From Novosphingobium terrae (GTDB lineage Bacteria; Pseudomonadota; Alphaproteobacteria; Sphingomonadales; Sphingomonadaceae): 64,000 bases of DNA. The notes under the pieces are model-generated. The model ran no database searches. It was not told the DNA's origin and saw only the letters and a list, made by a program, of their open reading frames with translations. A program made the position numbers and the translations under genes. Positions 40,252 to 49,642 of the stretch are shown here, piece by piece. Within the stretch, counting starts at the first letter, position 1. Each line of letters opens with the position of its first letter. Location of the stretch: assembly GCF_017163935.1 (NCBI RefSeq), contig NZ_JABVZR010000001.1, forward strand, positions 1,426,001 to 1,490,000. The letters are read 5' to 3'.

Positions 40252-41643
40252 TCAGCTTTCCACGATCACGCCAAAAAGATCATGCGCATCGGCATCCTCG
40301 ATATGGACGCGGACGATGGCGCCGGGCTCCAGATCTGCAGGCACGTCGCGCAGCAGAACCTGACCGTCGATCTCCGGCGCATCGGCCTGGCTGCGGCCCG
40401 TGGCGCCGCGATCGCCCTCTTCGTCAGCCTCACCCACCTCGTCGATGATGACGGGAATGGTGCGGCCGATTTTGCGGGCAAGACGCGCCGCGCTGATCGC
40501 CTCGGTCTTCTCCATCAGGCGGGTGTAGCGCTCTTCCTTCACCGCCTCGGGCACGGCGCCGGGCAGATCATTGGCCGTCGCACCCTCGACAGGCTCGAAA
40601 CGGAAGCCGCCGACGCGATCGAGCTGCGCCTCATCCAGCCAGTCGAGCAGATACTGGAAATCCTCCTCGGTCTCGCCGGGGAAGCCCACCACGAAGGAGG
40701 AACGGATCGCCAGATCGGGGCAAATCTCGCGCCACTTCTTGATGCGTTCCAGCACCTTGGCCTCATTGGCCGGGCGCTTCATGGCGCGCAGCACATTGGG
40801 CGCGGCATGCTGGAAGGGAATGTCGAGGTAGGGCGTGATCAGCCCCTCGGCCATCAGCGGAATGATGTCGTCCACATGCGGATAAGGGTAGACGTAATGC
40901 ATACGCACCCAGGGCGGCGTGCCATCAGCTGTGCGCAGATTGCCCAGCTCACGCGCCAGATCGGTCATGTGAGCGCGAACCTCCTGGCCCTTCCACATGC
41001 GGCTTTCATGGCGGATATCAACGCCATAGGCCGAAGTGTCCTGACTGATGACCAGCAGTTCCTGCGTCCCGGCCGCAACCAGCTTTTCCGCCTCGCGCAG
41101 CACGGCATCGATCCGGCGGCTCGCCAGCTTGCCGCGCAGCTGCGGGATGATGCAGAAGGAGCAGGAATGGTTGCAGCCTTCCGAAATCTTCAGATAGGAA
41201 TAGTGGCGCGGCGTCAGCTTCACCTCGCCATCGCGGCTCGGGATCAGATCGACGAAGGGCCCCTGCGAGGGCGGCGCGGCAATATGCACCGCATCGACCA
41301 CCTGCTCATACTGATGCGCGCCGGTGACGGCCAGCACATCGGGGAAGCGGGCGCGGATCACATCGGCCTCATTGCCCATGCAGCCTGTCACGATCACGCG
41401 ACCGTTTTCGGCAATCGCCTCGCCGATGGCGGCCAGCGATTCTTCCTTGGCGGAATCGAGGAAGCCGCAGGTGTTCACCAGCACCACATCGGCGCCGGCA
41501 TAATCCGGGCTCATGGCATAGCCATCGGCCCGCAAACGCGTGAGAATCCGCTCGGAATCGACAAGGGCCTTGGGACAGCCAAGGCTGACCATGCCGACCT
41601 TGGGAGCATCGGGAAGAACGGTGATCGTGTTTTCGCTGGACAT
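40252..41643 (-). CDS. rimO: Ribosomal protein S12 methylthiotransferase RimO
   Basis: RimO is a radical-SAM enzyme that methylthiolates an aspartate of S12. The 463-residue protein has the N-terminal MTTase domain ([38 protein letters not shown] with three cluster cysteines). The radical-[11 protein letters not shown] motif lies around residue 157, and a C-terminal TRAM domain follows. [10 protein letters not shown] and the Asp-rich tail distinguish it from MiaB. It is monocistronic and followed by tandem terminators. Confidence 0.95.
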   Translation of the reverse strand: MSSENTITVLPDAPKVGMVSLGCPKALVDSERILTRLRADGYAMSPDYAGADVVLVNTCGFLDSAKEESLAAIGEAIAENGRVIVTGCMGNEADVIRARFPDVLAVTGAHQYEQVVDAVHIAAPPSQGPFVDLIPSRDGEVKLTPRHYSYLKISEGCNHSCSFCIIPQLRGKLASRRIDAVLREAEKLVAAGTQELLVISQDTSAYGVDIRHESRMWKGQEVRAHMTDLARELGNLRTADGTPPWVRMHYVYPYPHVDDIIPLMAEGLITPYLDIPFQHAAPNVLRAMKRPANEAKVLERIKKWREICPDLAIRSSFVVGFPGETEEDFQYLLDWLDEAQLDRVGGFRFEPVEGATANDLPGAVPEAVKEERYTRLMEKTEAISAARLARKIGRTIPVIIDEVGEADEEGDRGATGRSQADAPEIDGQVLLRDVPADLEPGAIVRVHIEDADAHDLFGVIVES

Positions 41644-41725
41644 AACGGACGCGCCCCTACACCCAAAGCGCCCAAAACGCTACTGCTGGCGTTATATTGC
41701 GAATGCGCGCGAAAGGATTGCACCT

Positions 41726-42082
41726 ATGGGCCCCGTCAACTGGATCGCGGTGATCCTCGCAGCGGCGGTGGCCGCAGGCATCGCGTGGCCGTGGTACGCC
41801 CTGTTCCGCCGCGCTGTTCCGCCTGCGTGGCGTCTGTTGGTGCTGTTTTTCCCAGCCTCGCTGATCGGGCATAATTTCGCGCGGGTGGGCGTGGATGCGC
41901 TGGCGGTGAAGCCATGGCTCTACTGGATGATGAGTGGAGGCTTTGCGCTGTCGATCATCATTCCCGCGCAGGTGGTGGCCGATGGGCGGCATAAGGTGCC
42001 TTGCCGGGAAACGCTGATCGATGCCGGCTATTGGCTGGTTGCGTTTCTCGGGATGGGGACGGTGTTTTGGGTTTTGAAGTAA
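41726..42082 (+). CDS. Small membrane protein, DUF1761-like
   Basis: The 118-residue protein has four predicted membrane helices and starts MGPVNWIAVILAAAVAAGIA, which resembles the NWxAVLxAA opening of DUF1761 proteins. The ATG at 41726 has AAGGA 9 nt upstream; the longer frame back to 41540 overlaps rimO antisense and is rejected. The function is unknown. It is followed directly by repeat copy 4. Confidence 0.6.
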   Translation: MGPVNWIAVILAAAVAAGIAWPWYALFRRAVPPAWRLLVLFFPASLIGHNFARVGVDALAVKPWLYWMMSGGFALSIIIPAQVVADGRHKVPCRETLIDAGYWLVAFLGMGTVFWVLK

Positions 42083-42101
42083 GAAGTTAGGAAGAGAAGA
42101 T

Positions 42102-42336
42102 GCGAGGGGATTATCCCCTCGCGCTCCCATGACGTCTTCCGACGAAACGGTAGTGGCACCGCAGCCGAGTGCCCAATCTCTCCACCAGCGCAATGCAGAG
42201 CGCCGCAGGCATGTTATCCTGTGATCAATAGGCTGTGCGGGGTATTTTACGCCTGCGGCGCTGCAATCCGGGCGCAAGGCCGAACCCGATGCGCGACGTA
42301 GACAAACCCGGGAGCGCGAGGGTGTAACACCCTCGC
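42102..42336 (-). repeat. Palindrome-bounded intergenic repeat, copy 4
   Basis: Terminal 21-bp palindromes lie at 42102-42122 (GCGAGGGGATTATCC variant, still perfect) and 42316-42336. The base pair changes in the left arm are compensated in the other arm. It shares the CGCCGCAGGC/GCCTGCGGCG hairpin and the GACGTCTTCC segment with the others. It lies between convergent genes and ends 4 nt from the stop of the LytM-like gene. Confidence 0.9.
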
Positions 42337-42340
42337 ATTC

Positions 42341-43348
42341 TCACTTCTTCTTCACGACCTTCTTGACCGCAACCTTCTCATCCACCTTCTTCTCGGCAAC
42401 CCGCTTCGGCAGAAGGCCCGCAGGATCGACGGGATGGTTATCCTGCCTGATCTCGAAATGCAGCTCGTCGCGCGTTGCCTTGCCGGAGTGGCCGACCAGC
42501 CCGACTCGCTCATGCGCCTTGACGGGATCGCCTTCCTTCACGGTGATCTTGCTCAGGAAGCCATAGGCTGACTGCCAGCCGTTCCCGTGGTCGATCACGA
42601 CCAGACGCCCGAAGCTGTCTGGCTCTTCCTTGGCAAACAGCACCGTGCCCGAGGCGACAGCACGCGCAGCGCTGCCTTCCGGCGCGACGATGTCGAGCCC
42701 GTCATGGAAATTGGGCTTGCCGCGCGGCGTGAAGCCACGGCGCACCGGCCCGTTCAGCGGCCATGAAAAATGCGGCGCGGCCTTGGCCGAACCGCCGTCA
42801 CCATGATCCGCCTTGGCCTCGCGCGGGCTGGGGGTGTCAGCGGCGTCGTTCTCGGCGGTGGGTTTGTCCTTCCTGGCGGGCTTGTCGTCCGCTGCCACCA
42901 CGGCCTTCTTGTCCGACGACAGCATCGTCGGGATCAGCAGCGACTGGCCGACATCCAGCTTGGTGCCATCCTTCAGCCCATTGGCGACCAGGATCGAGGA
43001 CAGCGGCACGCCATAATGATAGGCGATGTCAAAGCCGGTCTCGCCTTCTTTCACCGTATGGCGGCGGGTGCGGGGCAGCATCAGCCGCTGCCCGGCGTGG
43101 ACGTCATAGGGCGGCTTGATCGAGTTGGCCTCGATGATCAGAATGCGCGGCACCTTGGCGCGATGCGCGATGCCGCCCAGCGTCTCGCCGGGTTTCACCA
43201 GATGGACATGCTCGCGATCGAGCGGGACATCGTTCTCACCCTTCGCCTCGGCGGCAGGCTTGTGCTTTTTCGCGGGCGTCTTTTCAGGCGCCGCGACAGC
43301 GGGGGCGGCGATCACCAGAGCTGCTGCCAGCAGCGGCAGCGCCTTCAC
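42341..43348 (-). CDS. LysM-M23 (LytM) protein, probably a degenerate NlpD/EnvC-type amidase activator
   Basis: The 335-residue exported protein has a signal peptide (to about residue 20), two LysM domains (HLVKPGETLGGIAHRAKVP and HTVKEGETGFDIAYHYGVP), an Ala/Lys/Asp linker and a LytM domain. HDGLDI retains the first metal ligands. However, the usual HLHF motif reads ELHF and the YAHL position reads YGFL, so zinc ligation and catalysis are probably lost. Such LytM proteins activate cell-wall amidases. It overlaps surE by 4 nt, matching the known surE-nlpD neighbourhood. The tail is Lys/Val-rich. Confidence 0.85.
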   Translation of the reverse strand: MKALPLLAAALVIAAPAVAAPEKTPAKKHKPAAEAKGENDVPLDREHVHLVKPGETLGGIAHRAKVPRILIIEANSIKPPYDVHAGQRLMLPRTRRHTVKEGETGFDIAYHYGVPLSSILVANGLKDGTKLDVGQSLLIPTMLSSDKKAVVAADDKPARKDKPTAENDAADTPSPREAKADHGDGGSAKAAPHFSWPLNGPVRRGFTPRGKPNFHDGLDIVAPEGSAARAVASGTVLFAKEEPDSFGRLVVIDHGNGWQSAYGFLSKITVKEGDPVKAHERVGLVGHSGKATRDELHFEIRQDNHPVDPAGLLPKRVAEKKVDEKVAVKKVVKKK

Positions 43349-44109
43349 GCCTGGAACCTTGCGCCCAGCGCCGCCAGCGAAGCCTCATGCGTCAGGTCGA
43401 GCTGCAGCGGCGTCACCGAGACGAAGCCGTCGGCAATCGCTTCCAGATCGGTGTTATGACCGGTGGTGTGTTCGATGCCGTGCAGGCCGAACCAGAAGTA
43501 GCGATAGCCGCGCGGATCGGTGCCTTCGACCACCGAACCGCGTGCGTAATCATGGAAACCCTGCCTTACCACGCGAATGCCCCTTACCTGATCGCCTGCG
43601 ATCGGAGGGAAATTTACGTTAACCAATGTGCGTGGCGCAATCGGGGCATTCACCAATGGTTGTAAAACTTTGTATCCCCATGCTTCTGCCGCCGAGAAGG
43701 ACACCGAATCGCCCAGACCTTCCTTGGAATAGACCTGGCTGAGCGCAATCGAGCGGATTCCGGCCAGCGCGCCTTCCATCGCGGCGGAGACGGTACCCGA
43801 ATAGGTCACGTCATCGCCCAGATTGGCGCCGCGGTTCACGCCCGAGAGAATCAGGTCGGGCGCGGCGGGCAGGATCTTTTTCAGCGCCATGGTCACCGAA
43901 TCGGTCGGCGTGCCGCTGACGGCGAAACGGCGTTCCTCATACTGGCGCAGGCGCACCGGCCGGCTGAGCGTCAGCGAGTGGCCCGCGCCCGACTGCTCTT
44001 CCTCGGGGCAGCAGATCCAGATGTCGTCGGAAAGCTGGCGGGCGATGGCTTCCAGCACCTTCAGGCCGGGGGCGTGGATACCATCGTCATTGGTCAGCAG
44101 GATACGCAT
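43345..44109 (-). CDS. surE: 5'/3'-nucleotidase SurE
   Basis: SurE dephosphorylates nucleoside monophosphates and is linked to stationary-phase survival. The 254-residue protein starts MRILLTNDDGIHAPG (metal-binding Asp pair) and contains SGVNRGANLGDDVTYSGTVS. It is in an operon serS-surE-LytM, 25 nt after serS and overlapping the LytM gene by 4 nt. Confidence 0.95.
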   Translation of the reverse strand: MRILLTNDDGIHAPGLKVLEAIARQLSDDIWICCPEEEQSGAGHSLTLSRPVRLRQYEERRFAVSGTPTDSVTMALKKILPAAPDLILSGVNRGANLGDDVTYSGTVSAAMEGALAGIRSIALSQVYSKEGLGDSVSFSAAEAWGYKVLQPLVNAPIAPRTLVNVNFPPIAGDQVRGIRVVRQGFHDYARGSVVEGTDPRGYRYFWFGLHGIEHTTGHNTDLEAIADGFVSVTPLQLDLTHEASLAALGARFQA

Positions 44110-44134
44110 GGAGAAACTTCCGTATAAGATCAGA

Positions 44135-45406
44135 TCAGGGGCGCAGGACGTCGAGGCCGCCCATATAGGGGCGCAGCGCCTCGGGCACGGTCACGCTGCC
44201 GTCCGTGTTCTGGTAATTCTCCAGCACGGCGACCAGCGTGCGGCCCACGGCCAGACCCGAACCGTTGAGCGTGTGCAGGAAGCGCGTGCTCTTCTGGCCC
44301 TCGGGCTTGTAGCGGGCGTCCATGCGGCGAGCCTGGAAATCGCCGCAGTTCGAGCAGGAGCTGATCTCGCGATACTTGCCCTGACCCGGCAGCCAGACCT
44401 CAAGGTCATAGGTGCGGCGCGCCGAAAAGCCCATGTCGCCAGTGCAGAGCAGCATGCGGCGATAGGGCAGGACCAGCGTTTCGAGGATATGCTCGGCAGC
44501 TTCGGTCATCCGTTCATGCTCGGCGTCCGATTCCTCGGGCGTGGTGATCGAGACCAGCTCCACCTTGTCGAACTGGTGCTGGCGGATCAACCCGCGCGTG
44601 TCCTTGCCCGCTGCCCCTGCCTCGCTGCGGAAGCAGGAGGTCAGCGCGGTAAAGCGCAGGGGCAGGGTGGCGGTCTCGACGATCTGGTCGCGGGCCAGAT
44701 TGGTCAGGCTGACCTCGGCGGTGGGGATCAGCCAGCGGCCATCGGTGGTCTGGAACAGATCCTCGGCAAACTTGGGCAGCTGGGCAGTGCCGAACAGCGC
44801 CTCGTCACGCACCAGCACGGGCGGGGCGACTTCCTCATAGCCGAATTTGGTGGTGTGCGTGTCCAGCATGAACTGGCCCAGCGCGCGGCTCAGGCGGGCC
44901 ACGCCGCCGCGCAGATAGGCGAAACGCGCGCCCGAAACGCTCTGGGCGCTTTCGAAATCGAGGCCCAAGGGCGCGCCGATGTCGAAATGCTCCTTCGCGC
45001 CCTCGGCGGGTTTCGGATCGCCCCAGCGCTTCACCTCGACGTTTTCGTCCTCATCCTTTCCTTCGGGCACGCCCTCGGCGGGCAGGTTGGGCAGACCCGC
45101 CAGCAGCGCGCTGACCGCCTCGGCGGCCTCGCGGTGCTGGGCTTCCAGAGCGGGGATCGTCTCCTTCAGCGTGCCCACACGCTCCATCAACTGGGCGGCC
45201 AGCGCCTCATCCTTCTTCGCCTTGGCCTGACCGATGGCCTTGGAAGCCTCGTTGCGTTCGGCCAGCAGCTCCTGAAGGCTGTTCTGGATCGAACGCGACT
45301 GGGCGTCCGCCGCCAGAATGCTGTCAGCCAGGGGAGCCAGCCCGCGCAGGGCGAGGCCTGCGTCAAAGGCTTGCGGGTTTTCGCGGATGAATCGGATATC
45401 GTGCAT
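44135..45406 (-). CDS. serS: Seryl-tRNA synthetase
   Basis: This class II synthetase charges tRNA-Ser. The 423-residue protein has the N-terminal coiled-coil arm (about residues 30-100), motif 2 ([20 protein letters not shown]) and motif 3 ([18 protein letters not shown]). The frame stays open far upstream to 46669, but the family start [11 protein letters not shown] is the ATG at 45406. The SD is weak. Confidence 0.96.
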   Translation of the reverse strand: MHDIRFIRENPQAFDAGLALRGLAPLADSILAADAQSRSIQNSLQELLAERNEASKAIGQAKAKKDEALAAQLMERVGTLKETIPALEAQHREAAEAVSALLAGLPNLPAEGVPEGKDEDENVEVKRWGDPKPAEGAKEHFDIGAPLGLDFESAQSVSGARFAYLRGGVARLSRALGQFMLDTHTTKFGYEEVAPPVLVRDEALFGTAQLPKFAEDLFQTTDGRWLIPTAEVSLTNLARDQIVETATLPLRFTALTSCFRSEAGAAGKDTRGLIRQHQFDKVELVSITTPEESDAEHERMTEAAEHILETLVLPYRRMLLCTGDMGFSARRTYDLEVWLPGQGKYREISSCSNCGDFQARRMDARYKPEGQKSTRFLHTLNGSGLAVGRTLVAVLENYQNTDGSVTVPEALRPYMGGLDVLRP

Positions 45407-45462
45407 GTTTGCGGGGTATTGGCCTGCCCGCATCGGGTCAAGCACTGGCTTGCCGCAATGCA

Positions 45463-46632
45463 CTATGATGGGGCACGATAGTGGCGGTTTTCGCTGGTTT
45501 CGGCAGCGGCATAAAGCGCGGCCAGCAGCAGGATCAGCGCCGCGATCATCACGCCGAGGCCATGCCAGCCCCAGCGCTCCACCACCCATGCCCCCAGCGG
45601 CGGCCCGGCCAGAGCGCCGCTCGCCCCCCATTGCGTCAGCAGCCCCTGCGCCGAGGCGATGCGCGGATCGCCGGGCTTGTCGGCCCCGCTCAGCACCGGC
45701 AGGCGGGCGAAGAGGAAGCTGCGCGCCAGCCCGCTCAGCACCACCAGCGCCATGGCCAGCGCGGTGCAGGCGATCAGCCCCGAGGCTTGCGGGATCAGCG
45801 GGGCCAGCGCAGCGGCGATGATCAGCGCAACGCAGGGCGCCCGCTCGGGCCTGCCGCCAAGGCGCAGCAGAGGCAGCGCCAGCAGCGAGCCGGGCAAGGC
45901 GGCCAGCGACACCAGCCCCGCCGCCAGCCCGGCCTGAGGCAGGGTGGCGCCTTGTCGTGCGATCAGCAGGGTGGGCAGCAGGCCGCCCAGCGCGCAGAGG
46001 AAAAGGGTGTAGCAACCAAAGCCTGCCGCCAGCAGCCATGCGCCTGGGACGGGCCATGCTCTGGCGCGGGAGGTGGTGGCCTCGGTGTGGATGCGCCATG
46101 CCAGCAGGACAGCCGCGAGGCAGGGCAGGGACCAGAGGGCGATAGCGATGCGCGGGCCCAGCCATCCGGCCAGCAGGCTGGTCAGCATGGTGCCCAGCCC
46201 CAGCCCGACAGGCACGAAGCTGCTCCACAGGATCATGGCCCGGCCACGTTGCGGTCCATCGCCCGCAAGTGCGGCGATCAGCGTGGGGGCGCTGACCACC
46301 ACCAGCATATAGCCCAGCCCCTCGATGGCGCGGGTGATGTAGAGCAGGATCTGGCTCTGCGTGGAGGCCTCGACCGGGCAGGCCGCCGCGAGGACCGCCA
46401 GCCCGCCCAGAAGCACCCGACGCGGGCCGATCCGCCCCAGCGCGAGCCCGGCGACAAAGCCAAACAGCGCGCCGCCGACCTCCAGCAGGGAAATCAGCCA
46501 TCCCACGCTCAGCAGATCGAGCCCGAAGAGCCCGCGCAGCACCGGCGCCAGCGCCGAGAATTTCGCCAATTGCGCGGCGGCGATCACGCCGCTCAGCCAC
46601 AGGAGGATGATTTGGGGCCAGACCTTGTTCAT
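45463..46632 (-). CDS. MFS transporter
   Basis: The 389-residue protein has twelve predicted membrane helices and an MFS-type loop after TM2 ([16 protein letters not shown]). The second half includes GARGP-like turns and Arg/Pro-rich cytoplasmic loops. The closest general fit is a CynX/drug-exporter-type MFS permease. The substrate cannot be told from the sequence. It is transcribed toward serS with a 56-nt gap. Confidence 0.8.
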   Translation of the reverse strand: MNKVWPQIILLWLSGVIAAAQLAKFSALAPVLRGLFGLDLLSVGWLISLLEVGGALFGFVAGLALGRIGPRRVLLGGLAVLAAACPVEASTQSQILLYITRAIEGLGYMLVVVSAPTLIAALAGDGPQRGRAMILWSSFVPVGLGLGTMLTSLLAGWLGPRIAIALWSLPCLAAVLLAWRIHTEATTSRARAWPVPGAWLLAAGFGCYTLFLCALGGLLPTLLIARQGATLPQAGLAAGLVSLAALPGSLLALPLLRLGGRPERAPCVALIIAAALAPLIPQASGLIACTALAMALVVLSGLARSFLFARLPVLSGADKPGDPRIASAQGLLTQWGASGALAGPPLGAWVVERWGWHGLGVMIAALILLLAALYAAAETSENRHYRAPS

Positions 46633-46687
46633 GGCGCGGCATCTGCGCGGGGAAAGCGCCCATGCCCACGAATGAATTATGCGCGGG

Positions 46688-47242
46688 TTACCCCAGCGCC
46701 GTGGTCAGGCGCCCCACGCGGCCATCGGCAAGCGGCAGGCTCTCCCACAGCATGGTGCCGGAATGGATGGTGATGGCGCGGCTGCCATTGCTGCCGGTTT
46801 CGAAGCGCAGGCTGGCGAAGGGGCGCTCGAACCAGCCGCTGTCGGCAAGGCCGTCCTGAGCGGTGATGATCTCCGGCGTGGCATAGGGCCACAGCGATGT
46901 GCCCAGATAGGCCTGCGCATCCGCACCCCATGAGGCCGCCCGCCCCGGAGACGCCGCCAGCAGCCGATGCGTCACATCGCAGACCAGATGCACGCGCGCC
47001 GTCGAGCTGGCGATCAGCCGCTTGAGCGCCGCATCGCCCGAAGCGTCAGAACGTGTCGCCATCAGATCGAGCAGGCGGCGATGCTGCGCCGGATCGGGCG
47101 CATGCGTGCCGCTTTCCCAGCGCGAGACGCTGCCCTGGCTGACCCCCAGCATCTCGGCCAGATGGGTCTGCTTGATGGCGTGCAGGCGCCGGAAACGGCG
47201 CAGCGCGCGGCCAAGGGGCAGGGCATGGTCCATGGCTGCCAT
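46688..47242 (-). CDS. XRE-family transcriptional regulator
   Basis: The 184-residue product has an N-terminal helix-turn-helix (FRRLHAIKQTHLAEMLGVSQ then GSVSRWESGTHAPD) at residues 15-55. A C-terminal region with LVCDVTHRLLAASPGRAASWG resembles a PAS-like sensor. It lies 23 nt downstream of the FAD-protein gene, so the two are probably cotranscribed. ATG 47233 is an alternative start. Confidence 0.8.
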   Translation of the reverse strand: MAAMDHALPLGRALRRFRRLHAIKQTHLAEMLGVSQGSVSRWESGTHAPDPAQHRRLLDLMATRSDASGDAALKRLIASSTARVHLVCDVTHRLLAASPGRAASWGADAQAYLGTSLWPYATPEIITAQDGLADSGWFERPFASLRFETGSNGSRAITIHSGTMLWESLPLADGRVGRLTTALG

Positions 47243-47265
47243 GCTACGCTGGCCCGGCGAGGGCG

Positions 47266-48711
47266 TCAAAGCCCGTCGCCCTCCACCCAATGCGAGCCGG
47301 TCAGCGTGCGGGCCAGTTGCCAGACCTGACGGCGGATATCGGGCACGGCCACGGTTTCCCAGGCCTCGCCGCGCGTCATCGGGCCGACCGCGAAGAGGCG
47401 CGGCTGAGGCTGGCCCGCCGTGTTCAGCACATGGCCCAGCCGGTCGACATCCAGACCCATGCGATGCACATCGGGCCGGGCGCGTTTCTGCCCCAGCAGA
47501 TTGGCCATCAAATGAGCAGGCTTCACCGCAATATCGCCCTGAGGCCCGGTGCAGGTGATGATCCGCGTGACGTTCAGCTCTTCCAGCCGATCCGTGCCGC
47601 GGGGCTGAAGCGTGACCTGCACCCCGTCGCCGGTCTGCTCCGCCGTCTGGATGCGCCCGGCGAGGGCGGTCAGCCGCCCCTCCTGATGCATGGCGGCGAG
47701 GCGCTGCGCCACCTGAGGCGCCATGCGATGGCGATGCACATCCCACCATGGGCGCAGATGGCGCAGGAAGCGGGCTTGCTCATCAGCATCATGCAGGCGC
47801 CACAGGCTCTGGGCATGGGGGCGGATTTCGTCCACCGCCTGCCGCCAATCGACCTGCCGGGACCTCTCGCGCAGATAGCGCAGCAGCCATGAGCCATGCT
47901 TCTGCGGCGGGAAGACCGGCGGCGCATGGGGGCCGGTTTCGGCATGTACGCGCGGCATCAGGCCACGGCGAGAGCATGCGGTGATCTTGCCCCGCCAGCC
48001 CGCTTCCTCCAGCGACATGGCGACATCCACCATCGTCAGCCCGGTGCCGACCAGCAGCACATGATCGTCAGGCCTCAGCCCTTCGATGGCGCGGGGCGAC
48101 CACGGATTGCTCACCGCCAGGTCGGGCGGCAGATGGGCCAGCACGGGCAAGGGCTGCGGCTCGACATGACCCGTCGCCAGCACCAGCGAGGCGGCATGCA
48201 CCACCTCCCCGCTGTCGAGCTGAAGCACGGCGCGGTCCTGCCGCCATTCCACATCCACAGCATCCTGCTCCTTGAGCGTGAAGCGCGCCGGGGCATTGGC
48301 CATGGCCTTCATCAGCTGCTCGCGCAGATAGCGGCCATAGAGCACGCGAGGCACAAAGCGGTTGGCCTGTTCCTCGCTGAGCGTGTGGGGATGCTCCTCG
48401 GTGGAGAGCAGATCGGTTTCGCGGCCGTTTTCGGCATGGTCCAGCCAGCGCAGGAAATGGTCCGGATCATCGGCATGGGCGCTCATATTGTTGGCGCGGA
48501 CATTGAGCAGATGCTCGGGCTGATGGGTCTGATAGGCCAGACCCCGCGCCAGTTTTTCGCGCTGGCGCTCCACCAGCACGACATGCGCACCTTGCGCCAG
48601 CAGATTGATCGCCAGCAGCGTGCCGGAAAATCCCGCGCCGACGATGGCGATGGGCAGATTGGCGGAAGAGGGAAACGATACAGGCAGAGGATGGGCAGCG
48701 ATTTCAACCAT
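47266..48711 (-). CDS. FAD/NAD(P)-binding oxidoreductase (FAD-NAD(P)-binding family)
   Basis: The 481-residue protein has an N-terminal Rossmann dinucleotide motif (IAIVGAGFSGTLLAINLL), HLLNVRANNMSAH, a second nucleotide-binding site (HVLLVGTGLTMVDVAMSL) and a C-terminal FAVGPMTRGEAWE. This matches hydroxyacylglutathione/L-ornithine-monooxygenase-like FAD-NAD(P)-binding proteins of the PF13454 type. The substrate is unknown. It is followed by the XRE regulator in the same direction. Confidence 0.8.
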   Translation of the reverse strand: MVEIAAHPLPVSFPSSANLPIAIVGAGFSGTLLAINLLAQGAHVVLVERQREKLARGLAYQTHQPEHLLNVRANNMSAHADDPDHFLRWLDHAENGRETDLLSTEEHPHTLSEEQANRFVPRVLYGRYLREQLMKAMANAPARFTLKEQDAVDVEWRQDRAVLQLDSGEVVHAASLVLATGHVEPQPLPVLAHLPPDLAVSNPWSPRAIEGLRPDDHVLLVGTGLTMVDVAMSLEEAGWRGKITACSRRGLMPRVHAETGPHAPPVFPPQKHGSWLLRYLRERSRQVDWRQAVDEIRPHAQSLWRLHDADEQARFLRHLRPWWDVHRHRMAPQVAQRLAAMHQEGRLTALAGRIQTAEQTGDGVQVTLQPRGTDRLEELNVTRIITCTGPQGDIAVKPAHLMANLLGQKRARPDVHRMGLDVDRLGHVLNTAGQPQPRLFAVGPMTRGEAWETVAVPDIRRQVWQLARTLTGSHWVEGDGL

Positions 48712-48833
48712 GTCTTTCCATCCTGAGGGCCGGAGCCGGGCCGCATGTCGATGTGACGGCCTTTCATGTAAACTCTATCGATTTGGTAGTCTTACAAGAA
48801 ATTCTTTGCCGCCCTATGCCTCGCGCAACGAGA

Positions 48834-48863
48834 GCGAGCGGCGCCCACAGGGGCACCGCTCGC
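48834..48863 (-). terminator. GC-rich hairpin downstream of the 48890 gene
   Basis: The arms GCGAGCGG (48834-48841) and CCGCTCGC (48856-48863) enclose a second short pairing. No T-run follows on the minus strand, so it is a weak terminator candidate for the secreted-protein gene. Confidence 0.4.
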
Positions 48864-48889
48864 CTGGATACCGAAGGTGGGAAGGCAGC

Positions 48890-49477
48890 TTAAACCTTGC
48901 GGTCGGGGGAGACGGGCGCCTCGCGCTGCGTCGCGCCGGAGGGCGCAACCGGCTTGGCCTCGCAGCCATGCGAGGCGGCCTCGGTCACCTTGGGGGCGGC
49001 CTGCGAACCGTCCGAAGCATAGGAGACGGTGCGGGTGCAGCCATTGGCATCGGTGGTGGTCGAGACATAGGTCATCTGCACGCCCGCGGGCAGCTTGTCG
49101 GCGCCGGTCATGGTCATGCCGGGGGCCGCGCCTTGCTGGGCGGCGGCATGCTGCATGGCCGAGACCTGCTGCATCATGGCATCGGCCTGACGGTCCATCA
49201 TCGCCGAGACCAGCGCCATCTGCGCAAAGGGATCGGCCATCATCATCGAGGCCTGATCGGGGGCCATGGTGGCATCCTGCCGGGCATCGGTGGGCTGGAT
49301 CGCGATTCGCGGTGCCACATCGCCCTCATAGCTGACCTGCGCCACCGAACCGTCGGGCAGATTGACCAGCATGGTGTGCAGCTTGGCGGTGGCGGCTTCG
49401 GCCGCGCAGGCAACGCCCAGCGACAGGGCAGCGGCGCCGATCAGGACTTTGGGTGACAGTCGGATGAGTTTGCGCAT
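48890..49477 (-). CDS. Secreted hypothetical protein, Met/Ala/Gln-rich
   Basis: The 195-residue product has a signal peptide (cleavage near AEA-ATA, residue 29). A short beta-rich segment (LHTMLVNLPDGSVAQVSYEGD) follows, then a Met-rich helical stretch (residues 75-120) and two Cys residues (about 144 and 171) near a polar C-terminus. I recognise no family. The Met-rich region might bind metal, but that is only a possibility. Confidence 0.6.
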   Translation of the reverse strand: MRKLIRLSPKVLIGAAALSLGVACAAEAATAKLHTMLVNLPDGSVAQVSYEGDVAPRIAIQPTDARQDATMAPDQASMMMADPFAQMALVSAMMDRQADAMMQQVSAMQHAAAQQGAAPGMTMTGADKLPAGVQMTYVSTTTDANGCTRTVSYASDGSQAAPKVTEAASHGCEAKPVAPSGATQREAPVSPDRKV

Positions 49478-49642
49478 GAAAAGCCTCCTCGTGATGGCGA
49501 GAACCTATCTCCTCCGGCTGAACCGTGGATGAAGCATGGTGTAACCCTCCTGCCCTTGCGGACAGGGGAGCCCCGCGTGGAACAAAGCCCCCGGCGGGGT
49601 GCTTTTCGAAAGGTAAGATCAACCATAAAGGGTCGTGATATC

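Noticed and set aside
45406..46669. Upstream extension of the serS frame by about 420 codons
   Set aside because: The extension is antisense-like over the MFS gene in another frame and is Arg/Pro/Gly-rich. The true SerRS start [11 protein letters not shown] is at 45406.
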